Of a stretch of DNA of 34,641 nucleotides, positions 15,574 through 24,980 are shown piece after piece; the first letter of the stretch is position 1, and each line of letters begins with the position of its first letter. A program made the translations under genes and the position numbers. The notes under the pieces were generated by a model. The model ran no database searches, was not told where the DNA came from, and was given only the letters and a program-made list of their open reading frames with translations. Source of the stretch: CAG-390 sp045544735 (GTDB lineage: Bacteria > Bacillota > Clostridia > Oscillospirales > CAG-272). Location: positions 1 through 34,641 of the forward strand of contig JAZPZM010000141.1 in the NCBI GenBank assembly GCA_045544735.1, read 5' to 3'.

Positions 15574-17790
15574 TTACGGAGTAGTGGGCGCAGGGCCTTG
15601 GGTGAGGTAGCCGGGGTTGCTTTCTCCGCCGTCGATGCGGGCGTAGGTTTTGTCGGTAGGATTAGAAGCATTAAATTCCGTACCTGCGCCGCCAACCAGC
15701 TTGGGGCATTCGAGGAACATCAATGCCGATGATTTTTCACCACTGCTTGCATCAACATTTTCCTCAGGGATCTGCGACATTTCCCAACCATCGCCGACGT
15801 ATATCGTCACAAGCTCACTACAGCCTCTGAACATATTTCTTGCATGCTTAACCTCGGAGGTATTCCACTCACTCAAATCCAACTCCGTTAGTTTCTTGCA
15901 ATACAAGAACATATTATTCATTGCGGTTACGTTTCCGACGTTCCACTTTGAAATATCCAATGAAGTAAGTGCCGAGCAGTTGTTGAACAAAGATGTCATT
16001 GACGTAACTTTATCAACGTTCCAATTGGAAACGTTCAAGGAAGCAAGGGACGAACAACCACTGAACATGTCCGACAGTGTAATTGCCTCATTAAGTTCCC
16101 ACGTAGAAACGTCCAAGGACGTAAGCGACGAGCAACCTGCGAACGTTCGTGTCATATCTGTAACACCGCTAACGTTCCAGCTCGAAAGATCAAGCTGCTT
16201 CAAATTACTGCAGCCCCAAAACGTTTCAAACAAGCTGGTGTTTTTTTCGCTCACAGGCCATCCTGCAACTTCCAATTCAGTCAGAAGATTGCAATTTTTA
16301 AATATACCGCGAAGGGACTTCGCATTACTTACGTCCCAACCGGAAACGTTTAATTCGGTAAGCGAGGTGCAGCCCTCGAACATTAACATCATTGAAGTAA
16401 CCTTGCCCACTTTCCATCCTGAAAGGTTCATAGGAGAGGCGAGCTTGGGACAGTACTTGAAGATAGCATTCATTTCGGTAACGTTGTCCACGGTCCAGTC
16501 TGAAACGTCGATCGACGCAAGGTTGCTGCAGCCCGAAAACATAGAGCTTATATTTTTTACCCCGGGCGTGTTCCATCCGCTAACGTCCAAGGCTGTAACC
16601 GTTTGGCAATCTTGAAACATAGATGACATATTGGTTACCTTACTCACATCCCAGTCCGAAACGTCAAGCTCCTCCAAAGTGCTGCAGCCTCTGAACATTG
16701 AGCTCATCGTCGTAACTCGGCTTACATCCATGTTGTCGGTGATGACCTTTGTCAGAGATTGCATGTAGGCAAATAAAACATTGCACTCCTTCGGCATATA
16801 TATCACGCCCGAGTCCGTAAGGACGTAAAGGTCGTACTTATCGCCGTTGGGAACGTAGTAGGTATAGCCTTCAAACTCACCGTCACCCGAGGCGTTTGTA
16901 GTTGCCACGCCCTCGTGTCCGAGTACTTTCTCATAGTAGTCCTCAAAGAGACCGAAGGTCACGGTGTTGAGCAAAGTGTTTGGGCGATCCCAAGCTCCCT
17001 TGAACGTAGTTCCGTTCGTATTAGCATCCAGATAATGCAGCGCAGTTTTGAGAGTTGCAAAGGTTACGTATCTAAAGCCTGCGAAGGGAACGTCCGTGCC
17101 AAAGCCTTTATCCAAGGCGGCGGTAGCCGTGCCCATGCCGTCCGCCTGAATGCCCTGCGCGAGCACCAAAACGTCATATTTGTCGCCAAAGCTGTAAGAG
17201 TCCGCGTTGGTAGCTTCGATGTCAAGCGCTATCTGCGACATGCCGAACGTTGTGATCTCATCGGGGGCGATAGCTTTATTATACGTTGCCCAAGCGATAA
17301 AGCACTTCATACCCTTGACCTCGGCAAGCTTTTCGTCCCAAGTCCAAGTCCAGTCCGTGCTATTGATATTAAGATGTATCTTGTTTTGGAACTGCTCAAA
17401 GCTTGCGTAGTTTCCTGCCTCAAACGCGAAGCAGAGGCGGACGTACGCATTGGTTAGCGTGCCCGTGTTCTTGACGAACACCATCTTATCCTCTGCGTAG
17501 GGGTTGCTCGCGGATTCCCAGACGGTAGCCTCGATATTATTTCCGCTAACCGTGGCGGTTTGACCGTAATTGTAAGTTACGGCGGGAAGCAAGAGCTTAT
17601 CGTCAACGAATTTCACAAGGTCTCCGTTTTCATCTCGCTGATACTCAAGCAGTTCGATGCTTACGTCGCCAATGGTCACCACGTTGTCCTCCGCATCGGT
17701 AGCGATAAGATATGCGAGCGTTGCGCCTATGGAAATAAGAGCAACCAGCACCACGGATATAATAGCAATAAGTAACTTTCTCTGTTTCAT
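15574..17790 (-). CDS. P8: SipW-type signal, TasA-like domain, 13 DUF285 repeats; first gene of second unit
   Basis: This 738-residue protein starts at the ATG at 17790 (MKQRKLLIAIIS). An in-frame GTG at 17808 lies inside the GTGAAAGG ribosome binding site and is rejected as a start. The signal peptide ends at GATLAYLIA (about 30). The TasA-like module spans about 38-235 (VTIGDVSIELLEYQR, DKMVFVKNTGTLTNAYVRLCFAFEAGNY, GMSQIALD, LAQGIQ). The linker ends near 340 at YMPKECNVLF. Thirteen DUF285 repeats follow to about 695; the last carries an insertion rich in Glu and Ser. The cap is YARIDGGESNPGYLT with a Pro/Thr tail (QGPAPTTP). It has its own promoter, related to that of P1, and follows a terminator. 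A surface or fibre role is inferred. Confidence 0.88.
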   Translation of the reverse strand: MKQRKLLIAIISVVLVALISIGATLAYLIATDAEDNVVTIGDVSIELLEYQRDENGDLVKFVDDKLLLPAVTYNYGQTATVSGNNIEATVWESASNPYAEDKMVFVKNTGTLTNAYVRLCFAFEAGNYASFEQFQNKIHLNINSTDWTWTWDEKLAEVKGMKCFIAWATYNKAIAPDEITTFGMSQIALDIEATNADSYSFGDKYDVLVLAQGIQADGMGTATAALDKGFGTDVPFAGFRYVTFATLKTALHYLDANTNGTTFKGAWDRPNTLLNTVTFGLFEDYYEKVLGHEGVATTNASGDGEFEGYTYYVPNGDKYDLYVLTDSGVIYMPKECNVLFAYMQSLTKVITDNMDVSRVTTMSSMFRGCSTLEELDVSDWDVSKVTNMSSMFQDCQTVTALDVSGWNTPGVKNISSMFSGCSNLASIDVSDWTVDNVTEMNAIFKYCPKLASPMNLSGWKVGKVTSMMLMFEGCTSLTELNVSGWDVSNAKSLRGIFKNCNLLTELEVAGWPVSEKNTSLFETFWGCSNLKQLDLSSWNVSGVTDMTRTFAGCSSLTSLDVSTWELNEAITLSDMFSGCSSLASLNVSNWNVDKVTSMTSLFNNCSALTSLDISKWNVGNVTAMNNMFLYCKKLTELDLSEWNTSEVKHARNMFRGCSELVTIYVGDGWEMSQIPEENVDASSGEKSSALMFLECPKLVGGAGTEFNASNPTDKTYARIDGGESNPGYLTQGPAPTTP

Positions 17791-17845
17791 AACGCTTTTT
17801 CCTTTCACGTTAAAGTGATATAGTTCTCGGATCGTATAGTAATCC

Positions 17846-17858
17846 CATTATTACAATT
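17846..17858 (-). promoter_or_regulatory. Conserved 13-base initial-transcript element before P8
   Basis: AATTGTAATAATG on the minus strand, beginning 10 bases below the -10 box. An identical copy lies at the same distance below the P1 promoter (34202-34214). It may be a regulator site or an RNA 5' end feature. Confidence 0.6.
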
Positions 17859-17868
17859 CTACAGAGTA

Positions 17869-17897
17869 ATGATAGCATATTTTTTCACTTTTGTCAA
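17869..17897 (-). promoter_or_regulatory. Promoter of the P8-P10 unit
   Basis: TTGACA (17892-17897), 17-base spacer, TATCAT (17869-17874) on the minus strand. The -35 box and the sequence above it (17892-17917) match the P1 promoter in 23 of 26 bases. Confidence 0.82.
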
Positions 17898-17999
17898 GTT
17901 CTGCGGGTAAATTTGTAGTCTTGCAAGACGAAATGATACACGTTCCTCTCGCCGCGGCAAACGTTAGCCGTTGATTTTGTGCGGCAGGAGAGTTGGCGC

Positions 18000-18029
18000 A
18001 AAAAACCGCCCGACCAAACGGTCGGGCGG
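18000..18029 (-). terminator. Intrinsic terminator after P7 (end of the P1-P7 unit)
   Basis: On the minus strand CCGCCCGACC pairs with GGTCGGGCGG (18006-18015 and 18020-18029; 10 bp, 4-base loop) and is followed by six T. The stem core is the same CCCGACC/GGTCGGG seen at the gene junctions, but only here is there a T-run, so transcription should stop here before the P8 promoter. Confidence 0.9.
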
Positions 18030-18048
18030 AAAATGATAGTTGAGTTAA

Positions 18049-20361
18049 TTAGGTGGTAGCGTCAGCCGGCGCTTCTTTGTAGGTAAAGTAGCCGCCATTG
18101 TCAATGAGCTTGGCGCCGGTTATGTCGACTTTGCCGCTCTCAAATCCCGGCAAGCTGGTGCAACTCTTGAACATTTCATTGTGCGATGCTCCCTCACCCA
18201 CATTCCAGTCTGCGCCGGCATATATGGTCGTAAGAGCAGAATCGCCATAGAACATTTGCGTCATATCTGTGACTTCGCTTACATTCCAACCCGAAAGGTC
18301 CAAGGTCGTTAAAGAGCCACAACCTCTAAATGTTTGATTCATATTGGTGACTTTGCTAACGTTCCAACGCGAAAGATCCAAGGTTGTCATAGCGCTACAA
18401 TCATGGAACATACTCGCCATTGTTGTAACGCTACTGACGTCCTCCCAACTCGAAACGTCCAAATCAGTGAGCACAGTGCAGCCTCGGAACATCTGATTCA
18501 TATTGGTAACGCTGCCGACATCCCAAGTAGAAACGTTCAAGGACTCAAGAGCAGAGCAAAGATTAAACATACCTGCCATATCAGTAACCTTGCTGACGTT
18601 CCAGCCGGAAAGATCCAAGGACTTAAGTTGGGAGCACTCGGCAAACATAGAGTTCATCGTGGTGACAGAAGGACCGACTACTGTTCCGTTTTCGTCCGTG
18701 CTGACAAATTTCCACCCAGCAACGTTCAGGGAAGCAAGGGACTTACAAACAGCGAACATTCCAGACATATTGTCAACATTGCTCACATTCCAGCCCGAAA
18801 GATCCAATGAGGTTATGCTTTGGCAGTGTTTGAACATTTGGTTCATAGTGATCACGTTAGCCACGTTCCACCTTGAACAGTCTAACTTAGAAAGGTTGTA
18901 GCAACCCAGGAACATACTATTCATTGCCTTTACATTATCTACTTCCCAATTTGAAACGTCGAGCACCGTGAGGTTCTTGCAATTTTGGAACAAAGAACTC
19001 ATAGACGTTACCTTGCTAACGTCCCAATTTGAAACGTCAAGCTCCGCGAGTTTTTCGCAACCTTCGAACATGCCTAACATCGTTCTCACGTTACTGACGT
19101 CCCAATTTGAAACGTCAACTTCTATAAGCTTCGGAGAATAGGCAAACATATACTCCATATTAGTTGTTGCGCTAACGTCTAAATTTCTGGCATCCACCTT
19201 TGTTAAGGAATCCGTATTGTAGCGGAACCAGTAGCTGCAGCTCTTCGGAGCGCAGATCTTCCAATTATCAGCGAGGACGTAGACGTCATACAAGCCGTTA
19301 TCAGTTGGAACGCGATAGGTGTAGGCGGTGAAGTCTGCTTCGCCGCTTTCGTTAGCCGTAAACACACCCTCGACGCCCTTTACCTCTTCGGCGTAGTCTG
19401 CGGTAAGACCGAAGGTCACGGTTTTGAGATCGTCGCCTATTGCAGTCTTAAGGTCTGTGAAAGTCAGCTTCTTCATGTTCTTGAAGGGTATCGCTTCGGT
19501 GAAGCCCGCGGTGAGAGCGGCTGTGGCGTCATTAAGGATATTGACCGTTCCGTTATCGGGGTCGGCAAAGCCGTCAAAGCCGTCAGCCTGAATAGCCTGA
19601 GCCTTTACCAAGACGCTGTACTCACTGCCGAAGCCTGCCGCCTCGTTGTTGGTGGCGAGACTATCAAGGGCTATCTGGGACAAGCTGATCTCTGTTACCT
19701 CAGTGGGTGCGAGCTTTTTCTTATAAGTAGCGGTAGCAATGAAATAACGAGTGCCGTTGATATCGGTGATCCATTCTTTGGGGTTCCATTGATTATGTAG
19801 AGCCTCTTCAGGCCACGTCCACGTCCAATCGGTCTCGTTAAGGTTCAGGTGTACCATGTTCTTAAAGCGGTCATACCTTACGTAGTTTCCTGCCTCGAAT
19901 GCGAAGTAGAGGCGGACGTATGCATCGTAATCGCCCGTGTTCTTGACGAAGACCATTTTGTCCATCTCATTGGATATATTTTCGGGATTCCAGATAGGAG
20001 TCTTATAGTCTGCCTTGATATTATTTGCCTCACTACCCCAGTTGACGTAATAGTCACCAACTGCATTGGCGTTTTGATATTTTGATTTAATATCATAATT
20101 AAACTTCGTTTGGCCCTCGGGGAGAGTAGCAACGGTGGGGACCAAGAGCTTGCCATTATCAAACGACTCAACAACGGCGGCGTCGGCATTGGTATCAGTG
20201 TTTACGCGCTGGTACTCAAGCAGCTCGATGTGTACCTCACCGATGGTCATGATATTTTCTTCAGAAACCTCGGACTTAAGGAACGCCAGCGTCACGCCGA
20301 TTGAAACGGCGATAGTGAGCAGTACTGCGACGAGCACCGGAATTATCTTTTTTAGTTTCAT
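18049..20361 (-). CDS. P7: SipW-type signal, TasA-like domain, 13 DUF285 repeats; last gene of first unit
   Basis: This 770-residue protein has a signal peptide ending GVTLAFLKS (about 30), with Phe where most paralogs have Tyr, and a TasA-like module to about 270 (IMTIGEVHIELLEYQR, DKMVFVKNTGDYDAYVRLYFAFEAGNY, SLSQIALD, VKAQAIQ). This module carries an extra insertion (FADPDNGTVNILND) before the usual ATAALTAGF. After the linker come 13 DUF285 repeats (about 385-733); one is stretched (FVSTDENGTVVGPSVTT) and two end in Ser or Asp instead of Cys. The cap is shortened (LIDNGGYFTYKEAPADATT) and its tail and stop region closely match those of P6. The ribosome binding site is AAAGGA 9 bases from the ATG. 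The terminator at 18000-18029 follows directly. Confidence 0.88.
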   Translation of the reverse strand: MKLKKIIPVLVAVLLTIAVSIGVTLAFLKSEVSEENIMTIGEVHIELLEYQRVNTDTNADAAVVESFDNGKLLVPTVATLPEGQTKFNYDIKSKYQNANAVGDYYVNWGSEANNIKADYKTPIWNPENISNEMDKMVFVKNTGDYDAYVRLYFAFEAGNYVRYDRFKNMVHLNLNETDWTWTWPEEALHNQWNPKEWITDINGTRYFIATATYKKKLAPTEVTEISLSQIALDSLATNNEAAGFGSEYSVLVKAQAIQADGFDGFADPDNGTVNILNDATAALTAGFTEAIPFKNMKKLTFTDLKTAIGDDLKTVTFGLTADYAEEVKGVEGVFTANESGEADFTAYTYRVPTDNGLYDVYVLADNWKICAPKSCSYWFRYNTDSLTKVDARNLDVSATTNMEYMFAYSPKLIEVDVSNWDVSNVRTMLGMFEGCEKLAELDVSNWDVSKVTSMSSLFQNCKNLTVLDVSNWEVDNVKAMNSMFLGCYNLSKLDCSRWNVANVITMNQMFKHCQSITSLDLSGWNVSNVDNMSGMFAVCKSLASLNVAGWKFVSTDENGTVVGPSVTTMNSMFAECSQLKSLDLSGWNVSKVTDMAGMFNLCSALESLNVSTWDVGSVTNMNQMFRGCTVLTDLDVSSWEDVSSVTTMASMFHDCSAMTTLDLSRWNVSKVTNMNQTFRGCGSLTTLDLSGWNVSEVTDMTQMFYGDSALTTIYAGADWNVGEGASHNEMFKSCTSLPGFESGKVDITGAKLIDNGGYFTYKEAPADATT

Positions 20362-20389
20362 TGCTTTATTTCCTTTCGCGTTTTTGTGG

Positions 20390-20481
20390 CTATAGAGGGA
20401 GACAGGCGGAGCTTTGCGCTTGGCTCTTGCGCTTATGTCCGCGCTTGCGCCCTCACCGCCGCCCGACCAAAAAGGTCGGGG
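20390..20481. repeat. Junction element P6/P7, diverged form
   Basis: CCCGACC (20462-20468) and GGTCGGG (20474-20480) are intact, with CCTCACCGC beside them. The left arm of the longer palindrome is altered (GAGGGAGACAGGCGG near 20395-20409), and the interior holds alternating GCGCTT and AAGCGC-type pieces instead of the GCAGATGC motif. This is the most decayed junction. Confidence 0.7.
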
Positions 20482-20501
20482 GCAAATGATAGTTGAGTTA
20501 A

Positions 20502-22466
20502 TTAGGTAGTAGCGTCAGCCGGCGGTGCTTTGTAGGTAAAGTAACCGAGGGATGAAGTATCCGTGCCATCTATGCCGCCGTCAATGCGGGCAAAGTTCTT
20601 TCCCTGTTCTCCGTACTCGGAAAACTTTGTGCCGTTGCCGCCTTCAAGCTTCTTGCTTCCTCTAAATACCGAGAGAGTACTCGTTATTTGAGTAATAGGC
20701 CATTCACAGCTAACGTAAATCTTTTCAAGGGCAGAACAATCCAAAAACATTCGAGTGATGTCGGTCAGCGACTGCGGATTCCATCCGTTCAAATCCAATT
20801 CGACGAGCGCATAGCATTGATAAAACATATAAGACATATTGGTAACACTGCTTACGTTTAATCCCGAAATATTTACAGAGGATAGTTTCTGGCAATTCGA
20901 GAATAATCTTTCCATGGTGGTAACGGAGGCAGTATTGAAGTTTGAAAGATCCAAGGATGTGAGAGAACTGCAGTTGCTGAACATACTCGCCATGTTGGTA
21001 ACGTTGACAGTGTTCCAATTGCCAAGATCAAGCTCTGTCAAACCGACACAATCTTTAAACATTTCTTTCATGGTGGTAACACCTGAGGTATCAAAATTAG
21101 AAACATCAAGCGAAGACAACGTCTTGCAACCGCTGAACATATATGACATATCAGTAGCATTTTCGGTAACCCAATTACTAACGTCAAGAGAGGTTAATTT
21201 ATCGTTGCGTAGACCGTCAGTCTTGGAATCGGCGTCATGGTCAAAGTAGCAACGCAAGAAATTAGCAAAGTCAGTAACCTCGCTAACATCCCATTTGCTA
21301 ACGTCCAAATCAGAAAGAGCTATGCAATTATAAAACATACTATTCATATCTGTCGTTTTACTAACGTCCAAATTTGCGGTATCGACCTTCGTAAGTGCAT
21401 TCATATTACAGAACAACTTTTTGCTGTCTACCGGCGTATAAATGCTCCAGTCATCCGCAAGGACGTAGATATCGTATTTGCCGTCGGCAGTCGGAACGTA
21501 GTAGGCGTAGGCGGTGAAGTCCGCCTGGTTTTCAAGGTTTGCCACCATCACACCGTCGTAGCCCTTTACCTTGTCGGCATGATCCTTAGTCAGACCAAAG
21601 GTGACGCTTGTGACCTTGGAGGTTATATCTTCTCCGTTCTCCTCACCGTTCAAGTGGTGTATAGCGGTACTAAGGTTGGTGAAAGTTACTTCTTTAACGT
21701 TCTTGAAGGGTATCGTCTCGCCGAAGCCCGTGGTGAGAGCGGCGGTGGCGTCGGTGAAGCCGTGCGCCTGAATGCCCTGCGCAAACGCCATGACCTCGTA
21801 CTTTTCGCCAAATGCGCGCGCGTGATCGTTGATAGCGCTGACGTCAAGAGCTATCTGCGACAGGCTGATCTCGGTGTACTCCTGCGCGGGCAGAACGTGA
21901 TTATAAGTCGCCCACGCGATGTAGTAGCGCGTGCCGTTCATCTCGACGACCTTGCCGTTATTGTACCAATCCCACGTCCAATCGGTCTCATTTTTATTAA
22001 GGTGGACCATTCTGTCAAAATGGCTTTTCCAAACGTAGTTACCCGCCTCGAATGCGAAGCAAACGCGGACGTATACGTCGGTGTTGCCCGTATTCCTTAC
22101 AAACACCATCTTGTCTATCTCGTCGTTGATATTCGAGGAATCCCAAATAGGCGACTTGTAGCCCGCCTTGATGCTATTCCAATCGACGTGAGTGGTTGTA
22201 CTTGCATTAAAGTTATTGTAATCAACCGCATAGCCGCTAAAGTCGGTGTCGATGGTCGAGGGGATCAGAATCTTATCGTTCACAAACGACTCAACCGTGG
22301 TGCCGTCTGCCCCTCGCTGATACTCGACAAGCTCGATGCTCGCGTTACCGACGGTCATAGTGTTTTCTTCCAGCGGCGCGTCGTACATAAAGTACGCTAT
22401 CGTCGCAACCGCGGATGCTACCGCAATAAGCGTCAGCACTAATATCCATATCAATATTTTTTTCAT
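20502..22466 (-). CDS. P6: SipW-type signal, TasA-like domain, 9 DUF285 repeats
   Basis: This 654-residue protein has a signal peptide ending ATIAYFMYD (about 29) and a TasA-like module to about 255 (TMTVGNASIELVEYQR, DKMVFVRNTGNTDVYVRVCFAFEAGNYVWKS in two overlapping pieces, SLSQIALD, FAQGIQ). The KSHFDRMVHLNKNETDWTW stretch is shared almost exactly with P4 and P5. The linker ends with WSIYTPVDSKKLFCNM, close to P9. Nine DUF285 repeats follow to about 604, the second interrupted by an acidic insertion (YFDHDADSKTDGLRN). Two repeats use SNFDT or SNFNT in place of the common SNWDV. The cap FARIDGGIDGTDTSSLGYFT has an insertion and a Pro/Thr tail like P7. The ribosome binding site is AAAGGG 8 bases before the ATG. 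Confidence 0.88.
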   Translation of the reverse strand: MKKILIWILVLTLIAVASAVATIAYFMYDAPLEENTMTVGNASIELVEYQRGADGTTVESFVNDKILIPSTIDTDFSGYAVDYNNFNASTTTHVDWNSIKAGYKSPIWDSSNINDEIDKMVFVRNTGNTDVYVRVCFAFEAGNYVWKSHFDRMVHLNKNETDWTWDWYNNGKVVEMNGTRYYIAWATYNHVLPAQEYTEISLSQIALDVSAINDHARAFGEKYEVMAFAQGIQAHGFTDATAALTTGFGETIPFKNVKEVTFTNLSTAIHHLNGEENGEDITSKVTSVTFGLTKDHADKVKGYDGVMVANLENQADFTAYAYYVPTADGKYDIYVLADDWSIYTPVDSKKLFCNMNALTKVDTANLDVSKTTDMNSMFYNCIALSDLDVSKWDVSEVTDFANFLRCYFDHDADSKTDGLRNDKLTSLDVSNWVTENATDMSYMFSGCKTLSSLDVSNFDTSGVTTMKEMFKDCVGLTELDLGNWNTVNVTNMASMFSNCSSLTSLDLSNFNTASVTTMERLFSNCQKLSSVNISGLNVSSVTNMSYMFYQCYALVELDLNGWNPQSLTDITRMFLDCSALEKIYVSCEWPITQITSTLSVFRGSKKLEGGNGTKFSEYGEQGKNFARIDGGIDGTDTSSLGYFTYKAPPADATT

Positions 22467-22495
22467 ATTCTATTCCCTTTCGAGTGTTATTTTCA

Positions 22496-22626
22496 GCGGT
22501 GAGAACGCAGATGCTTCGCATCTGCTTGGCAGATGCAAAACGCTTATGCCAAACTTGCGCGACGCTTATGCGAAGCATATGCTTTTATCTGCGCTCTCAC
22601 CGCCGCCCGACCAAAAAGGTCGGGGG
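22496..22626. repeat. Junction element P5/P6, long form
   Basis: Outer arms 22496-22512 (GCGGTGAGAACGCAGAT) and 22587-22603 pair with one mismatch. Inside are GCAGATGC/GCATCTGC and a longer segment (about 22526-22586) with GCTTATGCGAAGCATATGC, nearly identical to the P3/P4 and P1/P2 junctions. The CCCGACC/GGTCGGG hairpin is at 22606-22624. Confidence 0.88.
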
Positions 22627-22646
22627 CAAATGAATATTGAATTAAA

Positions 22647-24806
22647 TTACGGAGTAGTGTTCGTGGGTGTGTATTGCTTGTAGGTCAGGTAGCCGTCCGT
22701 ATTAGCATGGGTTTTATCGATTTTCGCGGGATTGTAAGGTATAGCACCTTCGAGAGCCGTGCAATTCTTGAACATGTCAGCAGATGACGCTACATTCGCC
22801 ACAGTCCAACCGTCGCCAACGTAGATTTTTGCAAGGGCTCCCTTCTCTTCACCCATATTAAACATACCGCCCATTTTTGTAACGAGATTGGTGTTCCAAG
22901 CGCTGAGGTCAAGCTCGGTAAGCGCTCGGCATTGATAGAACATCGACTCCATGGTCGTAACCTTGCTAACATTCTCGGGGAGTTTCAAGGAGCTGAGCGC
23001 TTTACAGCTGCCAAACATTTGCTGCATTGTGGTAACTTCGCCCGTATCCCATCTTGAAAGGTCCAATGAAGCGAGATTGTGGCAGCCATCAAACATCTTA
23101 AACATATTGGTAACATTAGCGGTGGTCCAATTTGACAAATTCACTTCAATCAAGTTCTCACAAGCATAAAACATACTTGTCATCTCTGTTACAGAGCTCA
23201 CATTCCAACCCGAAATATCCAAGGAAGTGAGGCTTTTACAAGAATAGAATGCCTGGGACATACTGGTAACCTCGCTTACGTCCCACTTTGAAATATTCAG
23301 AGTGGTAAGGCCTCCGCAACCATTAAAAATGCTTTGCATTTTTTTAAGATTTCCTGTGTTCCACGAGTTAAGGTCTAACTCTGTCAAACCACCGCAACCA
23401 TTAAACATTTGTCCCATATCCGTAACTTTGCTTACGTCCCAATCCTCAACGCCAATGGTCGTCAAAAGCTTGCATCCCGAAAACATATAATTCATTTTTG
23501 TTACCTTGCTAACGTCCCAGTTCTCAACGTCAATAGACTTCAAGGCGTTACATGAATTGAACAGATACTCCGTATCGGTTACGTTGCTTACATCCCAATC
23601 ACTAACGTCAATGGTTTCCAAAGCGTAGCAACGATTGAACATTGCAAACATATTCCGCGTTTCGCTAACATTCAAATTCGCGGTATCTACTTTCTTTAAG
23701 CTTCCATTTTCCGCAAGCAACCAGTCACTGTCATTCGACGTATATATCTCCCAATCGTCAGCGAGGACGTAGATGTCGTATTGGGTACCGTCAGCAGTCG
23801 GAACGTAGTAGGCGTAGGCGGTATAGTCGGAGGAGTCTGCCTCTCTGTTAGCCACTAACACGCCCTCGCATCCCGCTACCTTGGCGGAGTGATCCTTAGT
23901 CAGACCAAAGGTGACGCTGTTGAGCAGTTGGTTTTGGTGATCCTTATATCCAAAAACTGTTTTATTTGTATCACCATCCAAGTAGTGCAGAGCGGTATAG
24001 AGGTCAACAAAGTTTACTTCTTTAACGTCGCCAAAGGGATACGCGTCGGTGAAGCCCTTGTTGAGAGCCGCCGCGGCATCGTCACCCATGCCTTCCACCT
24101 GAATGCCCTGCGCGAACACCAATACGTCGTACTTATCGCCAAACGCCTTCGCGTGATCGCTGATAGCGGATGAGTCAAGCGCTATCTGCGACAGGCTGAT
24201 CTCGGTGTATTGCTGACCCGGCAGAGTTTTTTTATACGTTGCCCACGCAATGAAGTATCGCGTGCCGTTTATCTCAACGACCTTTTCATCTCCCCAGTTC
24301 CACGTCCAGTCGGTCTCGTTTTTGTTAAGGTGGACCATTCTGTCAAAATGGCTTTTCCAAACGTAGTTTCCTGCCTCGAATGCAAAGCAGACGCGGACGT
24401 ATACCTCGGTGTTGCCCGTATTCCTTACGAACACCATCTTATCAAGCTCGTTGTTGATCGTGTCGGGAGCCCAGATGGAAGAGGTATAGCTCTTGTTGCC
24501 GCCGACATTCATCTCGCCGCCGTTTTCGTCTTTCCAGTTAACTGTGCCCGCTAAGGTTTTATAGTCAAAGCCGTCGGAGACGATGGACGGTAGCAAAAGC
24601 TTGTTTTCTTCCTTGAAAGGAACAAATTTATCGGTATTATCATCATTAACGTTCTCACGCTCGAACTCAACAAGCTCGATGCTCGCGTTACCGACGGCAA
24701 CGGCGTTTTTCACCGCGTCGGTAGCGCTAAAGTACGCCACCGTGCCAACGACGGTCATTACCACAGCCAAGGTCAGCACCAATATCCATATTAATTTCTT
24801 TTTCAT
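22647..24806 (-). CDS. P5: SipW-type signal, TasA-like domain, 12 DUF285 repeats
   Basis: This 719-residue protein has a signal peptide ending GTVAYFSAT (about 30) and a TasA-like module to about 250 (AVAVGNASIELVEFER, DKMVFVRNTGNTEVYVRVCF, SLSQIALD, FAQGIQ). The linker resembles P3 in its DHSAKVAGCEGVLVANRE-like stretch. The entry to the repeats is unusual: the common LFxxM is WLLAENGSLKKVDT. Twelve DUF285 repeats follow to about 682; one is shortened by about a residue (LPENVSKVTTM) and one ends in MFNMG with a short EEKGA insertion. The cap lacks the IDGG motif and reads THANTDGYLTYKQYTPTNTTP, giving a Thr/Pro tail. The ribosome binding site is AAAGGG 8 bases upstream. Confidence 0.88.
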   Translation of the reverse strand: MKKKLIWILVLTLAVVMTVVGTVAYFSATDAVKNAVAVGNASIELVEFERENVNDDNTDKFVPFKEENKLLLPSIVSDGFDYKTLAGTVNWKDENGGEMNVGGNKSYTSSIWAPDTINNELDKMVFVRNTGNTEVYVRVCFAFEAGNYVWKSHFDRMVHLNKNETDWTWNWGDEKVVEINGTRYFIAWATYKKTLPGQQYTEISLSQIALDSSAISDHAKAFGDKYDVLVFAQGIQVEGMGDDAAAALNKGFTDAYPFGDVKEVNFVDLYTALHYLDGDTNKTVFGYKDHQNQLLNSVTFGLTKDHSAKVAGCEGVLVANREADSSDYTAYAYYVPTADGTQYDIYVLADDWEIYTSNDSDWLLAENGSLKKVDTANLNVSETRNMFAMFNRCYALETIDVSDWDVSNVTDTEYLFNSCNALKSIDVENWDVSKVTKMNYMFSGCKLLTTIGVEDWDVSKVTDMGQMFNGCGGLTELDLNSWNTGNLKKMQSIFNGCGGLTTLNISKWDVSEVTSMSQAFYSCKSLTSLDISGWNVSSVTEMTSMFYACENLIEVNLSNWTTANVTNMFKMFDGCHNLASLDLSRWDTGEVTTMQQMFGSCKALSSLKLPENVSKVTTMESMFYQCRALTELDLSAWNTNLVTKMGGMFNMGEEKGALAKIYVGDGWTVANVASSADMFKNCTALEGAIPYNPAKIDKTHANTDGYLTYKQYTPTNTTP

Positions 24807-24835
24807 GATCTATTCCCTTTCGAGTGTTATTTTCA

Positions 24836-24943
24836 GTGGTGAGAGCGCAGATACTTCGTATCTGCTTGGCAGATGCGAAGCAGATGCGAAGCGTGTGCTT
24901 GTATCTGCGTTCTCACCGCCGCCCGACCAAAATGGTCGGGGGC
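24836..24943. repeat. Junction element P4/P5
   Basis: GGTGAGAGCGCAGATAC (24838-24854) pairs with GTATCTGCGTTCTCACC (24901-24917) with one mismatch. The interior repeats CAGATGCGAAG two times. The CCCGACC/GGTCGGG hairpin is at 24922-24940. Confidence 0.87.
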
Positions 24944-24980
24944 GAGAAATCAGTATTATATAATAAGGAAGATTTTGCGT

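Noticed and set aside
17791..17808. GTG at 17808 as start of P8
   Set aside because: The GTGAAAGG is the ribosome binding site for the ATG at 17790, matching the GAAAGG sites of the other paralogs.
21237..22442. Long plus-strand open frame (401 codons) and similar ones at 14619, 26043, 30739 and 33305
   Set aside because: All mirror the conserved TasA-like module of the paralogs on the minus strand. They recur only because the sense sequence is conserved, and none has a start signal.
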